The position numbers and the translations under genes are program-made. From assembly GCA_002748355.1 (NCBI GenBank), contig PDSF01000027.1:194414-258413 (forward strand): 64,000 bases of DNA, in the 5' to 3' direction. Positions 34,618 through 47,056 of this stretch are shown piece by piece. The notes under the pieces were generated by a model. That model was given only the letters and a program-made list of their open reading frames with translations, made no database searches and had not been told where the DNA came from. This DNA comes from Planctomycetota bacterium. Its GTDB lineage: Bacteria; Planctomycetota; UBA1135; GCA-002748355. Numbering within the stretch: position 1 is the stretch's first letter; every line of letters starts with the position of its first letter.

Positions 34618-36042
34618 ATGAACCGCCAACGAGTACAGGACCTGGTCGAGAAGACCTGGGACGAGTCCATTCTCCCCGTCCTCGAGGACTACATCCGCAT
34701 CCCCTGCAAGTCGCCCGACTTCGACCCAGACTGGGCCGAACACGGGCACATGCAAGAGGCAGTGCAGCTGGCGCGTAGCTGGTGCGAGGCCCAAAACATC
34801 GACGGCCTGCAGATCGAGGTGCACGAAGTCCCGGGGCGAACCCCGCTCCTCCTCCTCGAGCTGCCACAGCGCGGCGACTCAGCCCAAGCTGAGGACTGCG
34901 TTCTCCTCTACGGCCACCTCGACAAGCAGCCCGAGATGGAGGGCTGGGACGAAGATCTCGGCCCGTGGAAGCCCGTCGTCAAGGACGACAAGCTCTACGG
35001 CCGCGGCAGCGCCGACGATGGCTATGCCCTCTTCTCCGCCGTCACCGCCCTGCGCGCCCTGCAGCATGCCGGTGGCGAGCATGCTCGCTGCGTGGTGCTG
35101 ATCGAGTGCTGCGAAGAGAGCGGCAGCTACGACCTACCCTTCTACCTTGAGCAACTGGCTGATCGCCTCGGCCAACCCAGCCTCATCGTCTGTCTCGACT
35201 CGGGCGCCGGCAACTTCGAGCAGCTCTGGTGCACGACCTCGCTACGCGGCATGTGCTCGGGTGAACTCCGGGTCGAGGTCCTAAGCGAGGGGGTCCACTC
35301 CGGAGACGCAGGCGGAGTGGTGCCATCCAGCTTCCGGCTGGCCCGCGCTCTTCTCTCTCGCATCGAAGACCCGGAGACAGGCGAGCTGCTCCTGCGCGAA
35401 CTCTACTGCCCCATCCCCGAAGACCGCGAAGAGCAGGCGCAGAGCGCCGGCGAGGTCCTCGGGGACAGTGCCTGGGCCCGCTTCCCCACCAGCGCCGGCC
35501 TTGAACCAGGCGACCCCGACCCCGCCGAACTGGTGCTGGCCCGGACCTGGCTGCCAAGCCTTGAGGTCATCGGCCAGGACGGCATCCCCTCCCTTGGCGA
35601 AGGCGGCAACGTGCTGCGACCGCAAACGACGCTCAAACTCTCCCTGCGCTTGCCGCCAAACTGCGATCCGGAAGCAGCCCTCGCCGCCCTGCAGGAGAAG
35701 CTGACGGAGGATGCTCCCCAGGGAGCGAGCGTAAGCTTCACCGCCGGGGCGAGCTGCCAAGGCTGGAACGCCCCCCCACTCGCCGAGTGGATGGAGGCTG
35801 CGGCTGAGCAAGCCTCGCGTGACTGGTTCGACCGCCCCTGCCTCTACATGGGCGAAGGCGGCTCCATCCCCTTCATGGCGATTCTGGGCGAGCGCTACCC
35901 GCAGGCGCAGTTCTTGATCACTGGCATTCTCGGCCCGGGCTCGAACGCCCACGGCCCCAACGAATTCCTGCACCTAGGCATGGTCAAGAAGGTGACCGGC
36001 GCCGTCGCGACCCTGCTAGACCTGCACGCAAAGCGGCAGTAA
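34618..36042 (+). CDS. M20 family dipeptidase/carboxypeptidase
   Basis: A 474-residue cytoplasmic zinc peptidase of the M20 (carnosinase/PepV-like) family. The two-zinc site is visible: YGHLDKQPE with His near 99, GRGSADDGYAL with Asp near 132, ECCEESGSYD with the catalytic Glu pair near 167, LDSGAGN with Asp near 195, and a C-terminal GSNAHGPNEF His near 442. A dimerisation lid domain sits between about 205 and 330 (GVHSGDAGG). Substrate could be dipeptides or N-acyl amino acids. It stands alone, after the apbE operon, with its own 134-nt upstream gap. Confidence 0.9.
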   Translation: MNRQRVQDLVEKTWDESILPVLEDYIRIPCKSPDFDPDWAEHGHMQEAVQLARSWCEAQNIDGLQIEVHEVPGRTPLLLLELPQRGDSAQAEDCVLLYGHLDKQPEMEGWDEDLGPWKPVVKDDKLYGRGSADDGYALFSAVTALRALQHAGGEHARCVVLIECCEESGSYDLPFYLEQLADRLGQPSLIVCLDSGAGNFEQLWCTTSLRGMCSGELRVEVLSEGVHSGDAGGVVPSSFRLARALLSRIEDPETGELLLRELYCPIPEDREEQAQSAGEVLGDSAWARFPTSAGLEPGDPDPAELVLARTWLPSLEVIGQDGIPSLGEGGNVLRPQTTLKLSLRLPPNCDPEAALAALQEKLTEDAPQGASVSFTAGASCQGWNAPPLAEWMEAAAEQASRDWFDRPCLYMGEGGSIPFMAILGERYPQAQFLITGILGPGSNAHGPNEFLHLGMVKKVTGAVATLLDLHAKRQ

Positions 36043-36089
36043 CTCCCAGGGTCGGAGCAGCTCAGCGCCGACACTCAGCGCTCCGGTAC

Positions 36090-36902
36090 TCAGGGCGCCG
36101 GCACCACCAATACAGGAGAGGTCACCCGGCTCAGCGTGCGATCCATCGTCGAGCCAAGCCAGCCACGCTCGTGCTCGGCGCCGCCCTGGGTGCCCAACAC
36201 GACAAGCTGAGCCCCAACCTCGTTCACCAGCGCTTCGATGCAAACCGACGCGTCTCCCTCGGCTACGCGGCCAACACCCTCCAAGCCGAGTTCTCGCATC
36301 TCAGCGAGTTCGCGATCCATGTCCTCCTGCGCCCGCCCCTCCGACACTCCGTCTTCAAAGACGTGGAGCACATAGAGCTCACGAGTCTCTCGCTCGGTCA
36401 TGTCCTGGGCAAGGCGTAGGACAGCATCTCGCGCTGCCCGTGCGTAGTCGCTGAAGTCGGTCGCGAGCACCACCCGATCCAGACGCGAGAAACTCCGCCC
36501 CTCCGGTTTGACCACCAGAATCGGGCAGGGGCAACTCTTCACGAAGCGCGCAGCCACACTCCCAAAAATCCACCGAGCCAAACCCTTGCGGCCCTGACTT
36601 CCCATCAGGGTCAAGTCTGGCTCGAAGGAAGCCACTCGCTCCTCAAGCACCTCGACCAGATCGCCGGTCGCAAGCTCTGGCACGACCTTCCAGTCGCCGA
36701 ACTCATGGATCTGCGTGACTCGCTCCTGCAGGAGTTTCCTCCCCGCGCCCCGCTGCGGCAGCTGGCTCTCCGTATCCTCGCTTCGCGGTAGCACGTGCAG
36801 GAGCTCGATTCGTGCCTGCGGCGCAGCGAGCAAGGGCAGCATTTCGATCGCGCGTAGGGACCACTCGCCATCGTCCACCGGCAATAGGATTCGCTCGAAC
36901 AT
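36090..36902 (-). CDS. Tandem universal stress protein (UspA)
   Basis: Two UspA domains in 270 residues (about 1-140 and 145-270). The first has RILLPVDDGEWS and the ATP-binding GSQGRKGLARWIFGSVAARFV; the second has RVVLATDFSDYA and GTQGGAEHERGWLGSTMDRTL, a less regular loop. Such proteins bind ATP and support survival under oxygen limitation, starvation or redox stress. GAGGAG precedes the ATG at 7 nt. The adjacent genes on the same strand are the CBS-pair protein and the pyruvate oxidoreductase pair, which suggests a shared stress response, though each is separately spaced. Confidence 0.9.
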   Translation of the reverse strand: MFERILLPVDDGEWSLRAIEMLPLLAAPQARIELLHVLPRSEDTESQLPQRGAGRKLLQERVTQIHEFGDWKVVPELATGDLVEVLEERVASFEPDLTLMGSQGRKGLARWIFGSVAARFVKSCPCPILVVKPEGRSFSRLDRVVLATDFSDYARAARDAVLRLAQDMTERETRELYVLHVFEDGVSEGRAQEDMDRELAEMRELGLEGVGRVAEGDASVCIEALVNEVGAQLVVLGTQGGAEHERGWLGSTMDRTLSRVTSPVLVVPAP

Positions 36903-36969
36903 CTTTCAGCTCCTCGGTCTCCTCCCTGCTCGCCCCCCTGCTCTCAAACGATCAAACCCTTCGTATCGA

Positions 36970-37455
36970 TCAAATCCCCTCGTAGCGTGCGAGCGCCTGA
37001 AGCAGATCTGTGGCGCTGATGATGCCGACGATTCGTTTCTTCTCGGTCAGCAAGACCCGGCTACAGGCCTCGTCGATCATCAGCTTGGCGATTTCGCCAG
37101 CGCTCGCCTTCGCTTCAGCGGTCACCGCATTGGGGGTCATGATCTCGGAAACGCGAAGCTGCTGTGCCGGGTTGTAGCCCGGCAGGTCGGTCGCCATGTC
37201 TTCGACATCCCCCTCCTCATTGAGGGTATGGAAGGCTGGCTTGCCCTCGGAGTCCATCAGAGACTCGCTGATGGCTCGGTTGACGTCGGTGCGCGAGACC
37301 ATACCGATGAGGTTCCCGCTCGTGTCCTGCACCGGAACGCCGTGAATGTTCTGGTCGTCCAAAAACTGCGCGAGCTCCAAGAGACTCCAGTGCGGCGCCG
37401 CGTAAGCAACGCCCTTGCTCATGAGTTCACTGGCGAGGATCTTCTTCATGATCAT
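36970..37455 (-). CDS. CBS-pair domain protein
   Basis: A 161-residue protein made of two CBS motifs (about 5-65 and 100-158), which usually bind adenosine nucleotides as energy sensors. Repeat one has ELMSKGVAYA and VPVQDTSGNLIGMVSRTDV, repeat two IMTPNAVTAEAKASAGE and VLLTEKKRIVGIISATDLL. No catalytic domain is attached, so it must regulate a partner. It lies 67 nt before the UspA gene on the same strand. The start is ATG at 37455 or the ATG two codons later. Confidence 0.9.
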   Translation of the reverse strand: MIMKKILASELMSKGVAYAAPHWSLLELAQFLDDQNIHGVPVQDTSGNLIGMVSRTDVNRAISESLMDSEGKPAFHTLNEEGDVEDMATDLPGYNPAQQLRVSEIMTPNAVTAEAKASAGEIAKLMIDEACSRVLLTEKKRIVGIISATDLLQALARYEGI

Positions 37456-37662
37456 TCCCGGCCCTGAAGGCCTTCCCGTTGTTCTTCACCCGAGAAAGGG
37501 GCCGATTGATGAGCTCCAGCTCGGGCCTTGATACGCCCGCCGATTCTAGCAGCCCGCCCAGGCAGACCCAGCAAGTGCCCGCGGATCTCTCCCTAGCCCG
37601 GGATGACGATCCGAGGATGACGACCCGAGGAGTACGGCCCAGAGTCGCCTACCCGCCGGGAA

Positions 37663-38675
37663 TCAGTGCGGGTGATCGAGGCTATCGATGCTCCAGGACT
37701 GGAGCACCCGCATGTAGTTCGCGCGCTCGAAAGCCTTGGGATCCGGTGAGCGCGAAAGGTCCATGCTGCCTCGCATTTGCTCGACCGACTCGTATTCGTG
37801 CTCCTCAAGCCAAGCGACGAAGCCCTCCCGCATTTCACTCACGTACTCAGGCCCGTGGCGCAGCAGGGCTGAGACCATCTGGATCGAATGCGCCCCGCAC
37901 ATCGTCGCCTTGATGGCATCGTTCACCGAATGCACCCCTCCGGTCACCGAAAGGTCACACGCGGAACTGGCCGAGAGGATGGCGAGCCAACGCAGGCGCA
38001 GCAGCAGCTCCGAAGGGCCCGACAGGCGCAGCTTGTGGGTCACTTCGAGGGCTTCGCTGTCGATATCCGACTGATAGAAGCGATTGAAGATGGTGACCCC
38101 CTTCGCCCCGGCCGCCACCAGCTGGTCGACGAAGTGGGGGATGGAGCTGTAGTAAGGGCCAAGCTTGATGGTCAGCGGGATCTTCAGCACCGAGGCGAGA
38201 TCCTTGACGATCTGGCAGGCCTCCCGCTCGATGTCGCTTCCCTTCCGCCCAGGGTCGGTCGGTAGCTCGTAGAGATTGAGTTCGAGCGCGTCGGCCCCAG
38301 CCTCTTCGATCAGCGGCCCGTAGCGCAGCCAGCCCCCCGGGGTGGTCCCGTTCAGTGAGCCGACGAGCGGAACAGCGACGCTCTCCTTGATCCTGCGAAT
38401 CTGCTCGAGGTATTCGTCCGGCCCCAGGTGGAAGTCCTCCGGATCGGGAAAGTAGCTGAGGGCCTCGCCGAAGGAATCCGAGTGGGTATCCATGCTGGCG
38501 ACGGTGCCAAGCTCCTCCTGGGTGATCTGCTCCTCGAAGAGCGAGTGCATCACGATGGCGGCGATGCCGGCATCTTCGAGCCGCTTGACCATGCCGAGAT
38601 CGTCGACGAGTGGCGAGGCCCCACTGACGAAGGGATGGGCGAGTTCTAGGCCCAACCAAGAACACTTGAGATCCA

Positions 38676-38676
<1 letters not shown>
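37663..38676 (-). CDS. Dihydroorotate dehydrogenase-like flavoprotein coupled to PFOR
   Basis: A 337-residue FMN TIM-barrel protein of the dihydroorotate dehydrogenase superfamily. Recognisable parts: HPFVSGASPLVDDLG near the N-terminus, LVGSLNGTTPGGW, ALELNLYELP, IPLTIKLGPYY with the FMN-binding Lys, FNRFYQSDID, and VTGGVHSVNDAIKATMCGA. The usual pyrimidine-pathway sequence is only partly kept. It overlaps the stop of the pyruvate:ferredoxin oxidoreductase gene (TGATG), a pairing I have seen reported in other bacteria. The real substrate is unknown; it may relay electrons between PFOR and another carrier. AGGAG lies 8 nt before the ATG. Confidence 0.8.
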
Positions 38677-42269
<3,593 letters not shown>

Positions 42270-42671
42270 GAGGAACCTCCCAGGTGGAAGCCTAAGCATC
42301 GGGAAATCCGAGTTGAAGGGATTAGGGACGAGGACGCTAATCCTCTCGGAATTCAACTGCGCTGAAGTAGCAGAGAGCTTCTAGCAGCCTGCTGCAAGAA
42401 AGCAGCCGTTTATCTAAAGGCTGCATGCGCCAGGCAAACACCGCAGCCATCGCAACAATAGCGTCAGCGAAGGCCGAAAAAACCAGCGTTTTCATCAGTC
42501 CTTCACCGCATTCTCAGGACAAAGTCCCTGTTCGAGCAGGCTTCCGTTTTTTTCAAGCAGCCGTTAGGCCGCTTCACTTCACACTGCGAGCCTGCACAAT
42601 ATCGCCAATACTGCGATTCATGCGCAACTACTCATCTCCAGTAACCAGCTCCCCCCTCTTCTTCAAATCGC
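42270..42671. other. 402-bp divergent promoter region
   Basis: The gap sits between divergent nifJ and a UspA gene, and its base composition is more AT-rich than its neighbours. A small hairpin (GCAGCC/GGCTGC around 42402-42424) is present. A weak plus-strand frame at 42425-42685 overlaps the UspA start and is not supported. Regulation by oxygen would be expected here, but no clear FNR-type palindrome was seen. Confidence 0.5.
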
Positions 42672-43571
42672 ATGATCTACAATAAGCTGCTTGTACCTAT
42701 CGACTTTGGTGACTGCACAGCACCCTCCCTGCACTTTGCTCGGGTCCTTGCCGCTCCCGGGGCGGAACTAGCGCTGATGCACGTCATCGACGAGCAGGTC
42801 TTAGAGCCCTTCGAAGGCGCACTCGACACCGAGGACTACAGCAAGCGAGTCGAAGATCGCCTCGGAGAGTTCGAAGCCTCCCTGGTCGAAGACGGCTTCT
42901 CCGTGAACCGGATCGTGGTTCAGGGCACGCCAAAGGATGCCCTCCTGGACTATGCCGCTTCCTGGAAACCTCAGGTGCTCGTGCTCGGGAGCCATGGCCG
43001 CACCGGCTTGCGCCGGCTGCTCCTGGGCTCGGTCACCGAGAAGATCCTCAGGCAGGCGGGGCTGCCGGTCTGTGTGGTGAAAAAGCCGGAAGCGGACGAA
43101 ACCCTGCCAAGTACCCTCGAGCACATCGCCTTCGGAACCGACTTCGACAAGAGCAGCTTGATGGCGAAGACCCAGTTCATCAGCAGCCTCGAAGCGAGCC
43201 AGGCCAAGGGCTACCTGCTCCACGTCTTCGACGCCAGCTACCACTACTCCTTCACCCTGGTCCCGGATTTGGTGGACTCAAGCCAAACCATTCAGGACTC
43301 GGTGCAAGCGAGCCGCGAGCTGGCCAAGACCCAGCTGGATCGGGAGCTGGCGAGCCTGCACAAGCGCAAGCTCGATGTAGAGGCGGCCCTCCTAGAAGGC
43401 CCAGCCTGGGAGGAGATCACCGAGTTCTCCGAGGAGAAGGGCTGCGATCTGGTGATCCTGGGGACGCACCACTACCAGGGAATCAACCGAATGCTTCTCG
43501 GCTCGGTGGCTGAGAAGACCATGCGCCTCTGTCACCGTCCGGTCTTGGTCGTACCCAACCCGGTGGAATAG
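42672..43571 (+). CDS. Tandem universal stress protein (UspA)
   Basis: A 299-residue protein with two UspA domains (about 1-140 and 155-299). Domain one has KLLVPIDFGDC and a canonical ATP loop GSHGRTGLRRLLLGSV; domain two has HIAFGTDFDKSS and GTHHYQGINRMLLGSVAEK, where the His-His and Gln depart from the norm. It is the second tandem UspA in the window and divergent from nifJ, so the two may share a regulator. No strong ribosome site before the ATG. Confidence 0.9.
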   Translation: MIYNKLLVPIDFGDCTAPSLHFARVLAAPGAELALMHVIDEQVLEPFEGALDTEDYSKRVEDRLGEFEASLVEDGFSVNRIVVQGTPKDALLDYAASWKPQVLVLGSHGRTGLRRLLLGSVTEKILRQAGLPVCVVKKPEADETLPSTLEHIAFGTDFDKSSLMAKTQFISSLEASQAKGYLLHVFDASYHYSFTLVPDLVDSSQTIQDSVQASRELAKTQLDRELASLHKRKLDVEAALLEGPAWEEITEFSEEKGCDLVILGTHHYQGINRMLLGSVAEKTMRLCHRPVLVVPNPVE

Positions 43572-43592
43572 CGGGCTCGGGGCTCAAGGCCC

Positions 43593-43625
43593 GGGGCCGG
43601 GGCTCGGGACCAAGAGCCCGGCCCC
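43593..43625. terminator. GC-rich hairpin between convergent genes
   Basis: The arms GGGGCCGGGGCTC (43593-43605) and GAGCCCGGCCCC (43614-43625) pair with one bulged G around an 8-nt loop. It separates the UspA gene from the response-regulator gene. No T tract. Confidence 0.6.
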
Positions 43626-43647
43626 CGAAGCTTCGAAGTTCCGAAGC

Positions 43648-44307
43648 TCAGGCGTCCAACAAGCCCTCACGGATCGCCAAGCGCGCCAGCTCCGCCGAGG
43701 AATGGCAGTCCAGCTTCCGCTGCAGATTCTCTCGATGCTTCTTCACGGTGCCGAGGGAGAGGTTCAGCTGAGCAGCGACCTCCTTATTGCTCCGGCCGAT
43801 GGCCAGGAGCAAGAAGACCTCGCGCTCGCGCGCAGTCAATGAATCCATGCGGGAGTGCTTGCCGGCCTCATTGCCACCACCAGCTCGAAGATTGGCGACA
43901 ATGCCGCCAGCAACCTTCGGAGTCAGGTAGATCTGCCCCTCGCGCACCGACTTGATCGCCAGGGTCAGTTCGTCGGGATCGCTGTATTTGGACAGGTAGC
44001 CGTGGGCACCGGCCTCAAGGGCCTGCTTGACGAAGGACTCACCTTCGTGATGGCTCAGCATCAGCAGCTTGCCGCGAGGATTCACTTTCAGCAGCTTGGG
44101 GATCATGTCCAAACCGGAGAGGCCGGGCATGGTGATGTCCAGCAGGGTGACCTCGGGACGAAGCTCCTTGATCTCCTGGATGGCGGCGCGCGCATCACCA
44201 GAGTCTCCCGCGACCTGGAAGCGCAGGTCGTCCTCCAGCAGCTTGGCAAAAGCCGCCCGGATCATGGTCTGGTCATCGACAAGGTAGACAGTAATCGGCT
44301 CGCTCAC
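43648..44307 (-). CDS. NarL/FixJ-family response regulator
   Basis: A 219-residue receiver plus LuxR-type helix-turn-helix protein. The receiver covers 1-120, with VDD near 10-12, the phosphoacceptor Asp57 in LLDITMPG, a Ser in LMLSHHEG and a Lys in GYLSKYSD. The DNA-binding domain covers about 150-215, with LTAREREVFLLLAIGRSNKEVA and LSLGTVKKHRENLQRKL. It is the last gene of a kinase operon; its GTG start overlaps the stop of the hybrid kinase by 4 nt, and GGGAG lies 6 nt upstream. It probably activates stress or respiratory genes nearby, which is inference from position. Confidence 0.92.
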   Translation of the reverse strand: MSEPITVYLVDDQTMIRAAFAKLLEDDLRFQVAGDSGDARAAIQEIKELRPEVTLLDITMPGLSGLDMIPKLLKVNPRGKLLMLSHHEGESFVKQALEAGAHGYLSKYSDPDELTLAIKSVREGQIYLTPKVAGGIVANLRAGGGNEAGKHSRMDSLTAREREVFLLLAIGRSNKEVAAQLNLSLGTVKKHRENLQRKLDCHSSAELARLAIREGLLDA

Positions 44308-45407
44308 GATGCGCTCCCGCTCTGATGGGCCTGATTGGCAGGGAGCTTAATGACGAAGCTCGCCCCTCCCAAAGCACTTTCGCCAACTCGTATTTCGGCA
44401 CCGTGAGCATCCGCGATCTTCTTGCAGATCGCCAGCCCTAGACCGGTCCCCCCCCCGCTCTTCGAAAAGAAGGGGCGAAAAACCTCGTCCCAAGACTCAC
44501 GCGGAATGCCCGGGCCGCTGTCCTCGACGCTCAAACGGACGCCGGAATCCTCGCGGACGGCCCGAAGCAGGACACGGGGCTCACGGCTGGAGCCATCATC
44601 GGCCTCCAGCAGGGCCTTGGCCGCATTGCGCACCAGGTTCCCAAGGAGCTGGTCCATCAGCTGGGAATCCCCGCCAAACTGCAGCCCCTCCGGCACCACC
44701 TCGTATTCGAGCGGAACCGCAGCCAAGTCAGCGTCCAGGTGCCGCTCCAGGCCTTCGAAGAGATCCCGCACCGAAATCGCCTCGAGCTTCCCCTGCAGCG
44801 GCTTCACGAACTGGAGCATCCTCAACAGCGTCGTTTCAAGCCGCTGCATCTTGGACAGCAACTCTTCTACCACCTGCCGCTGATCAGCACCAAGCTGGTC
44901 GGCAACGGCTCGCAGAGCCAGATTGACGCTGGAGACAGGGCTCTTGATCTCATGGGCGAGCATGGCCGCGTTTTCCCCAATCTGAGCCAGGTTTTCGAGG
45001 AGGTTGCGTTCCGACTCCTCGGCCCGCACCTTCTCACGGATCAAGTCAACGTGGCGGGTGGCACGGGTCACGGCGTCGAGGAGCTGCGACTTGGAGACAG
45101 GCTTAGCCAGGTAGTCATAGGCCCCCAGCCGCACCGCCTCCGAAGCGGATTCGACGTTGGGCTCCCCCGTCATCAAGATCACAGGCCCATCGCAGCCCCG
45201 CTTGGCGACCATCTGCAAGATCTCGACCCCGGAGATGCCTGGAAGCAGGATGTCGGAGAGCAGCACATCGAAATTCCGAGGCTTTAGATGCTGCTCTACT
45301 TCGTCCCAGCGCGTCCCAGCCAAGACCTCGTGCCCCGCCGTCTCCAGTATGCGACGGATGGTCCTAAGCAGGCGCACCTCATCGTCGATCACTACGATCC
45401 GCGCCAT
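44304..45407 (-). CDS. Receiver-histidine kinase hybrid protein
   Basis: A soluble 367-residue protein with an N-terminal receiver (1-118; VIDDE, phosphoacceptor in LLSDILLPG near 53, TGEP and a Lys in LAKPVSK) and a C-terminal kinase: an H box MLAHEIKSPVSSVNLAL near 150-168 and a HATPase domain with NLVRNAAKAL, DSGPGIP, and GGGTGLGLAICKK. The receiver is N-terminal, so its phosphorylation by an upstream kinase could control the kinase activity. It is sandwiched between a PAS kinase gene (2-nt gap) and a response-regulator gene (4-nt overlap), which fits a phosphorelay. Confidence 0.9.
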   Translation of the reverse strand: MARIVVIDDEVRLLRTIRRILETAGHEVLAGTRWDEVEQHLKPRNFDVLLSDILLPGISGVEILQMVAKRGCDGPVILMTGEPNVESASEAVRLGAYDYLAKPVSKSQLLDAVTRATRHVDLIREKVRAEESERNLLENLAQIGENAAMLAHEIKSPVSSVNLALRAVADQLGADQRQVVEELLSKMQRLETTLLRMLQFVKPLQGKLEAISVRDLFEGLERHLDADLAAVPLEYEVVPEGLQFGGDSQLMDQLLGNLVRNAAKALLEADDGSSREPRVLLRAVREDSGVRLSVEDSGPGIPRESWDEVFRPFFSKSGGGTGLGLAICKKIADAHGAEIRVGESALGGASFVIKLPANQAHQSGSAS

Positions 45408-45409
45408 AG

Positions 45410-46798
45410 CTAGCTCTGTTCCTCTTCGCTATCCCAGTCGTCATCGGGAACCGGCAGGTCCACTCGAAACTCGGCACCACGCAAACTGCCGTCGCCGAAC
45501 TCGGAGCCACTGACCACACTCAGCCGTCCATGATGCCCTCGGACGATACCCATCGAAACCGAGAGTCCGAGCCCGGTACCGCCAGAACCACGCTTCGTCG
45601 TAAAGAAAGGCTGGAAGATCCGATCGAGAACACTGGGATCGATGCCGATACCATTGTCCCGCACGCTGATGCGGACCCAACGCCCCTCGTCCTCTTCGAT
45701 CTCGGCGGCGGCGATGTGGATGCGCAAATCGTCATGAACCGCCGCATCCAAGCCTCGGGTCAGGGCATCCCGCGCATTGAGAATCAGGTTGAGCAACACC
45801 TGCTGCAGCTGCTGGCTCCGCGCATGGATGATCGGGAGCTGCTTGGGCACCGAGAGCTCGACCTGAATCCCCTGCTTCTCGATGCGTCGGGCCACGAGGG
45901 AAAGCGTCCGACTGATGACCTGCTCGATGTGGACCGAACTCATGTCATCCTGCCGGTCGCGCGCGAAGTCGAGAAGGTCGCGCACGATCGACGCAATGCG
46001 CTTGCTCTCGTACACGATGTCCTCGATGAGGACCTCGTCCTCATCGCCATCCTGGATCAGCTGCGCACAGTTGAGGATGGTATTGATCGGGTTGTTGACC
46101 TCGTGGGCGACACCGGCAGCCAGCTCACCCACCGCGGCAAGGCGTTCGGCCTGCACCAGCATCGAGTTCATCTGCTCGCGCTCGGCGATGTCTCGAACGA
46201 TGCCAACGAACTCAACGTTGCCGGCCTCGCGCATCTCCGAGATCGAGATTTCGCAGGGGAACTGCTGCCCGTTCTTGCGGATCCCAACGACTCGGCGCAC
46301 CTTGCCGATCGCACGCGGAATACCGTCCTTGAGGTAGCGTTCGATGTAGCCGTCATGTTCGGAGCGATAGGGCTCGGCCATCAAGACCTTGACGTTCTGC
46401 CCGCAGAGCTGCTCACGGCTCCAGCCAAAGACCTCCTGCACCGCGGCGTTGCATTCGAGAACCCCTCCGCAGTGGTCAATGACGACGATGGGATCGACGA
46501 CCGACTGCAAGACGTTGTAGAGCTGCGATTCACTGCGCTGCAGGCTCTTCGTCGACTCATCGAGCGCAGTCCCGAAACTGGCGACCACGGCCTCCTCACG
46601 GAAATAGAGGAGGGAAACCAGACCGGGAAGCAAGACCAAGAGGACCAGAGCCCAGAGGACAAACTCGACCAAGCGCTGTGGCCCTGCGATGAGCTCAGAT
46701 ACCCGCCAGAGCGCGGCTCCCCCGATCACGAAGACGGAGAGGAAGATCCAACGAACCAGCCACCGAGGGCGCTCCTTTAAGGTGCGAGTTCTCTCCAT
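45410..46798 (-). CDS. Membrane PAS histidine kinase
   Basis: A 462-residue sensor kinase. Two membrane segments lie near 16-32 and 45-65, with almost no external loop, so the signal is likely sensed in the membrane or by the PAS domain. The PAS domain covers about 92-205 (VLQSVVDPIVVIDHCGGV, NAAVQEVFGWSREQL, ISISEMREAGNVEFVGIVRDI). The kinase core has the H box GVAHEVNNPINTILN near 228, an N box LNLILNARDAL near 340, G1 RDNGIGID, and G2 SGGTGLGLSVSMGIV. No heme- or iron-binding motif is evident in PAS. First gene of a three-gene phosphorelay operon. Confidence 0.92.
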   Translation of the reverse strand: MERTRTLKERPRWLVRWIFLSVFVIGGAALWRVSELIAGPQRLVEFVLWALVLLVLLPGLVSLLYFREEAVVASFGTALDESTKSLQRSESQLYNVLQSVVDPIVVIDHCGGVLECNAAVQEVFGWSREQLCGQNVKVLMAEPYRSEHDGYIERYLKDGIPRAIGKVRRVVGIRKNGQQFPCEISISEMREAGNVEFVGIVRDIAEREQMNSMLVQAERLAAVGELAAGVAHEVNNPINTILNCAQLIQDGDEDEVLIEDIVYESKRIASIVRDLLDFARDRQDDMSSVHIEQVISRTLSLVARRIEKQGIQVELSVPKQLPIIHARSQQLQQVLLNLILNARDALTRGLDAAVHDDLRIHIAAAEIEEDEGRWVRISVRDNGIGIDPSVLDRIFQPFFTTKRGSGGTGLGLSVSMGIVRGHHGRLSVVSGSEFGDGSLRGAEFRVDLPVPDDDWDSEEEQS

Positions 46799-47056
46799 CC
46801 AGTCGGCAGCTACTCAAGTTAAGAATCGAAGGCCATGGATTCTTGGACCAGGCCACGGGAACGCAAGGAAAAGCGAAAACCACCCATCACCGGCTAGCTG
46901 CTCCCTCCGGCCCGCCGCCACAGCTACTGCAACCGTTTCGCGAGTAGGTCAATAGCGGGGCTGCCGGAACCAGGACCTCGAGGACGAAGCATTGCTGCCG
47001 CGCGTGTTCCGGGGCGGCCTGCTAAGCTCCGGAGCTTCTCTCAGCCCGGATGCCTC

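Noticed and set aside
37600..37640. Two-copy 14-bp repeat (GGATGACGATCCGA-like) as a regulatory site
   Set aside because: Only two imperfect copies, and no other support; too weak to call.
42402..42424. Hairpin as an attenuator before nifJ
   Set aside because: The stem is only 6 bp, there is no T tract and no leader peptide.
42425..42685. Plus-strand ORF of 86 residues before the UspA gene
   Set aside because: It overlaps the UspA start, has no ribosome site, and its sequence shows no recognisable domain.
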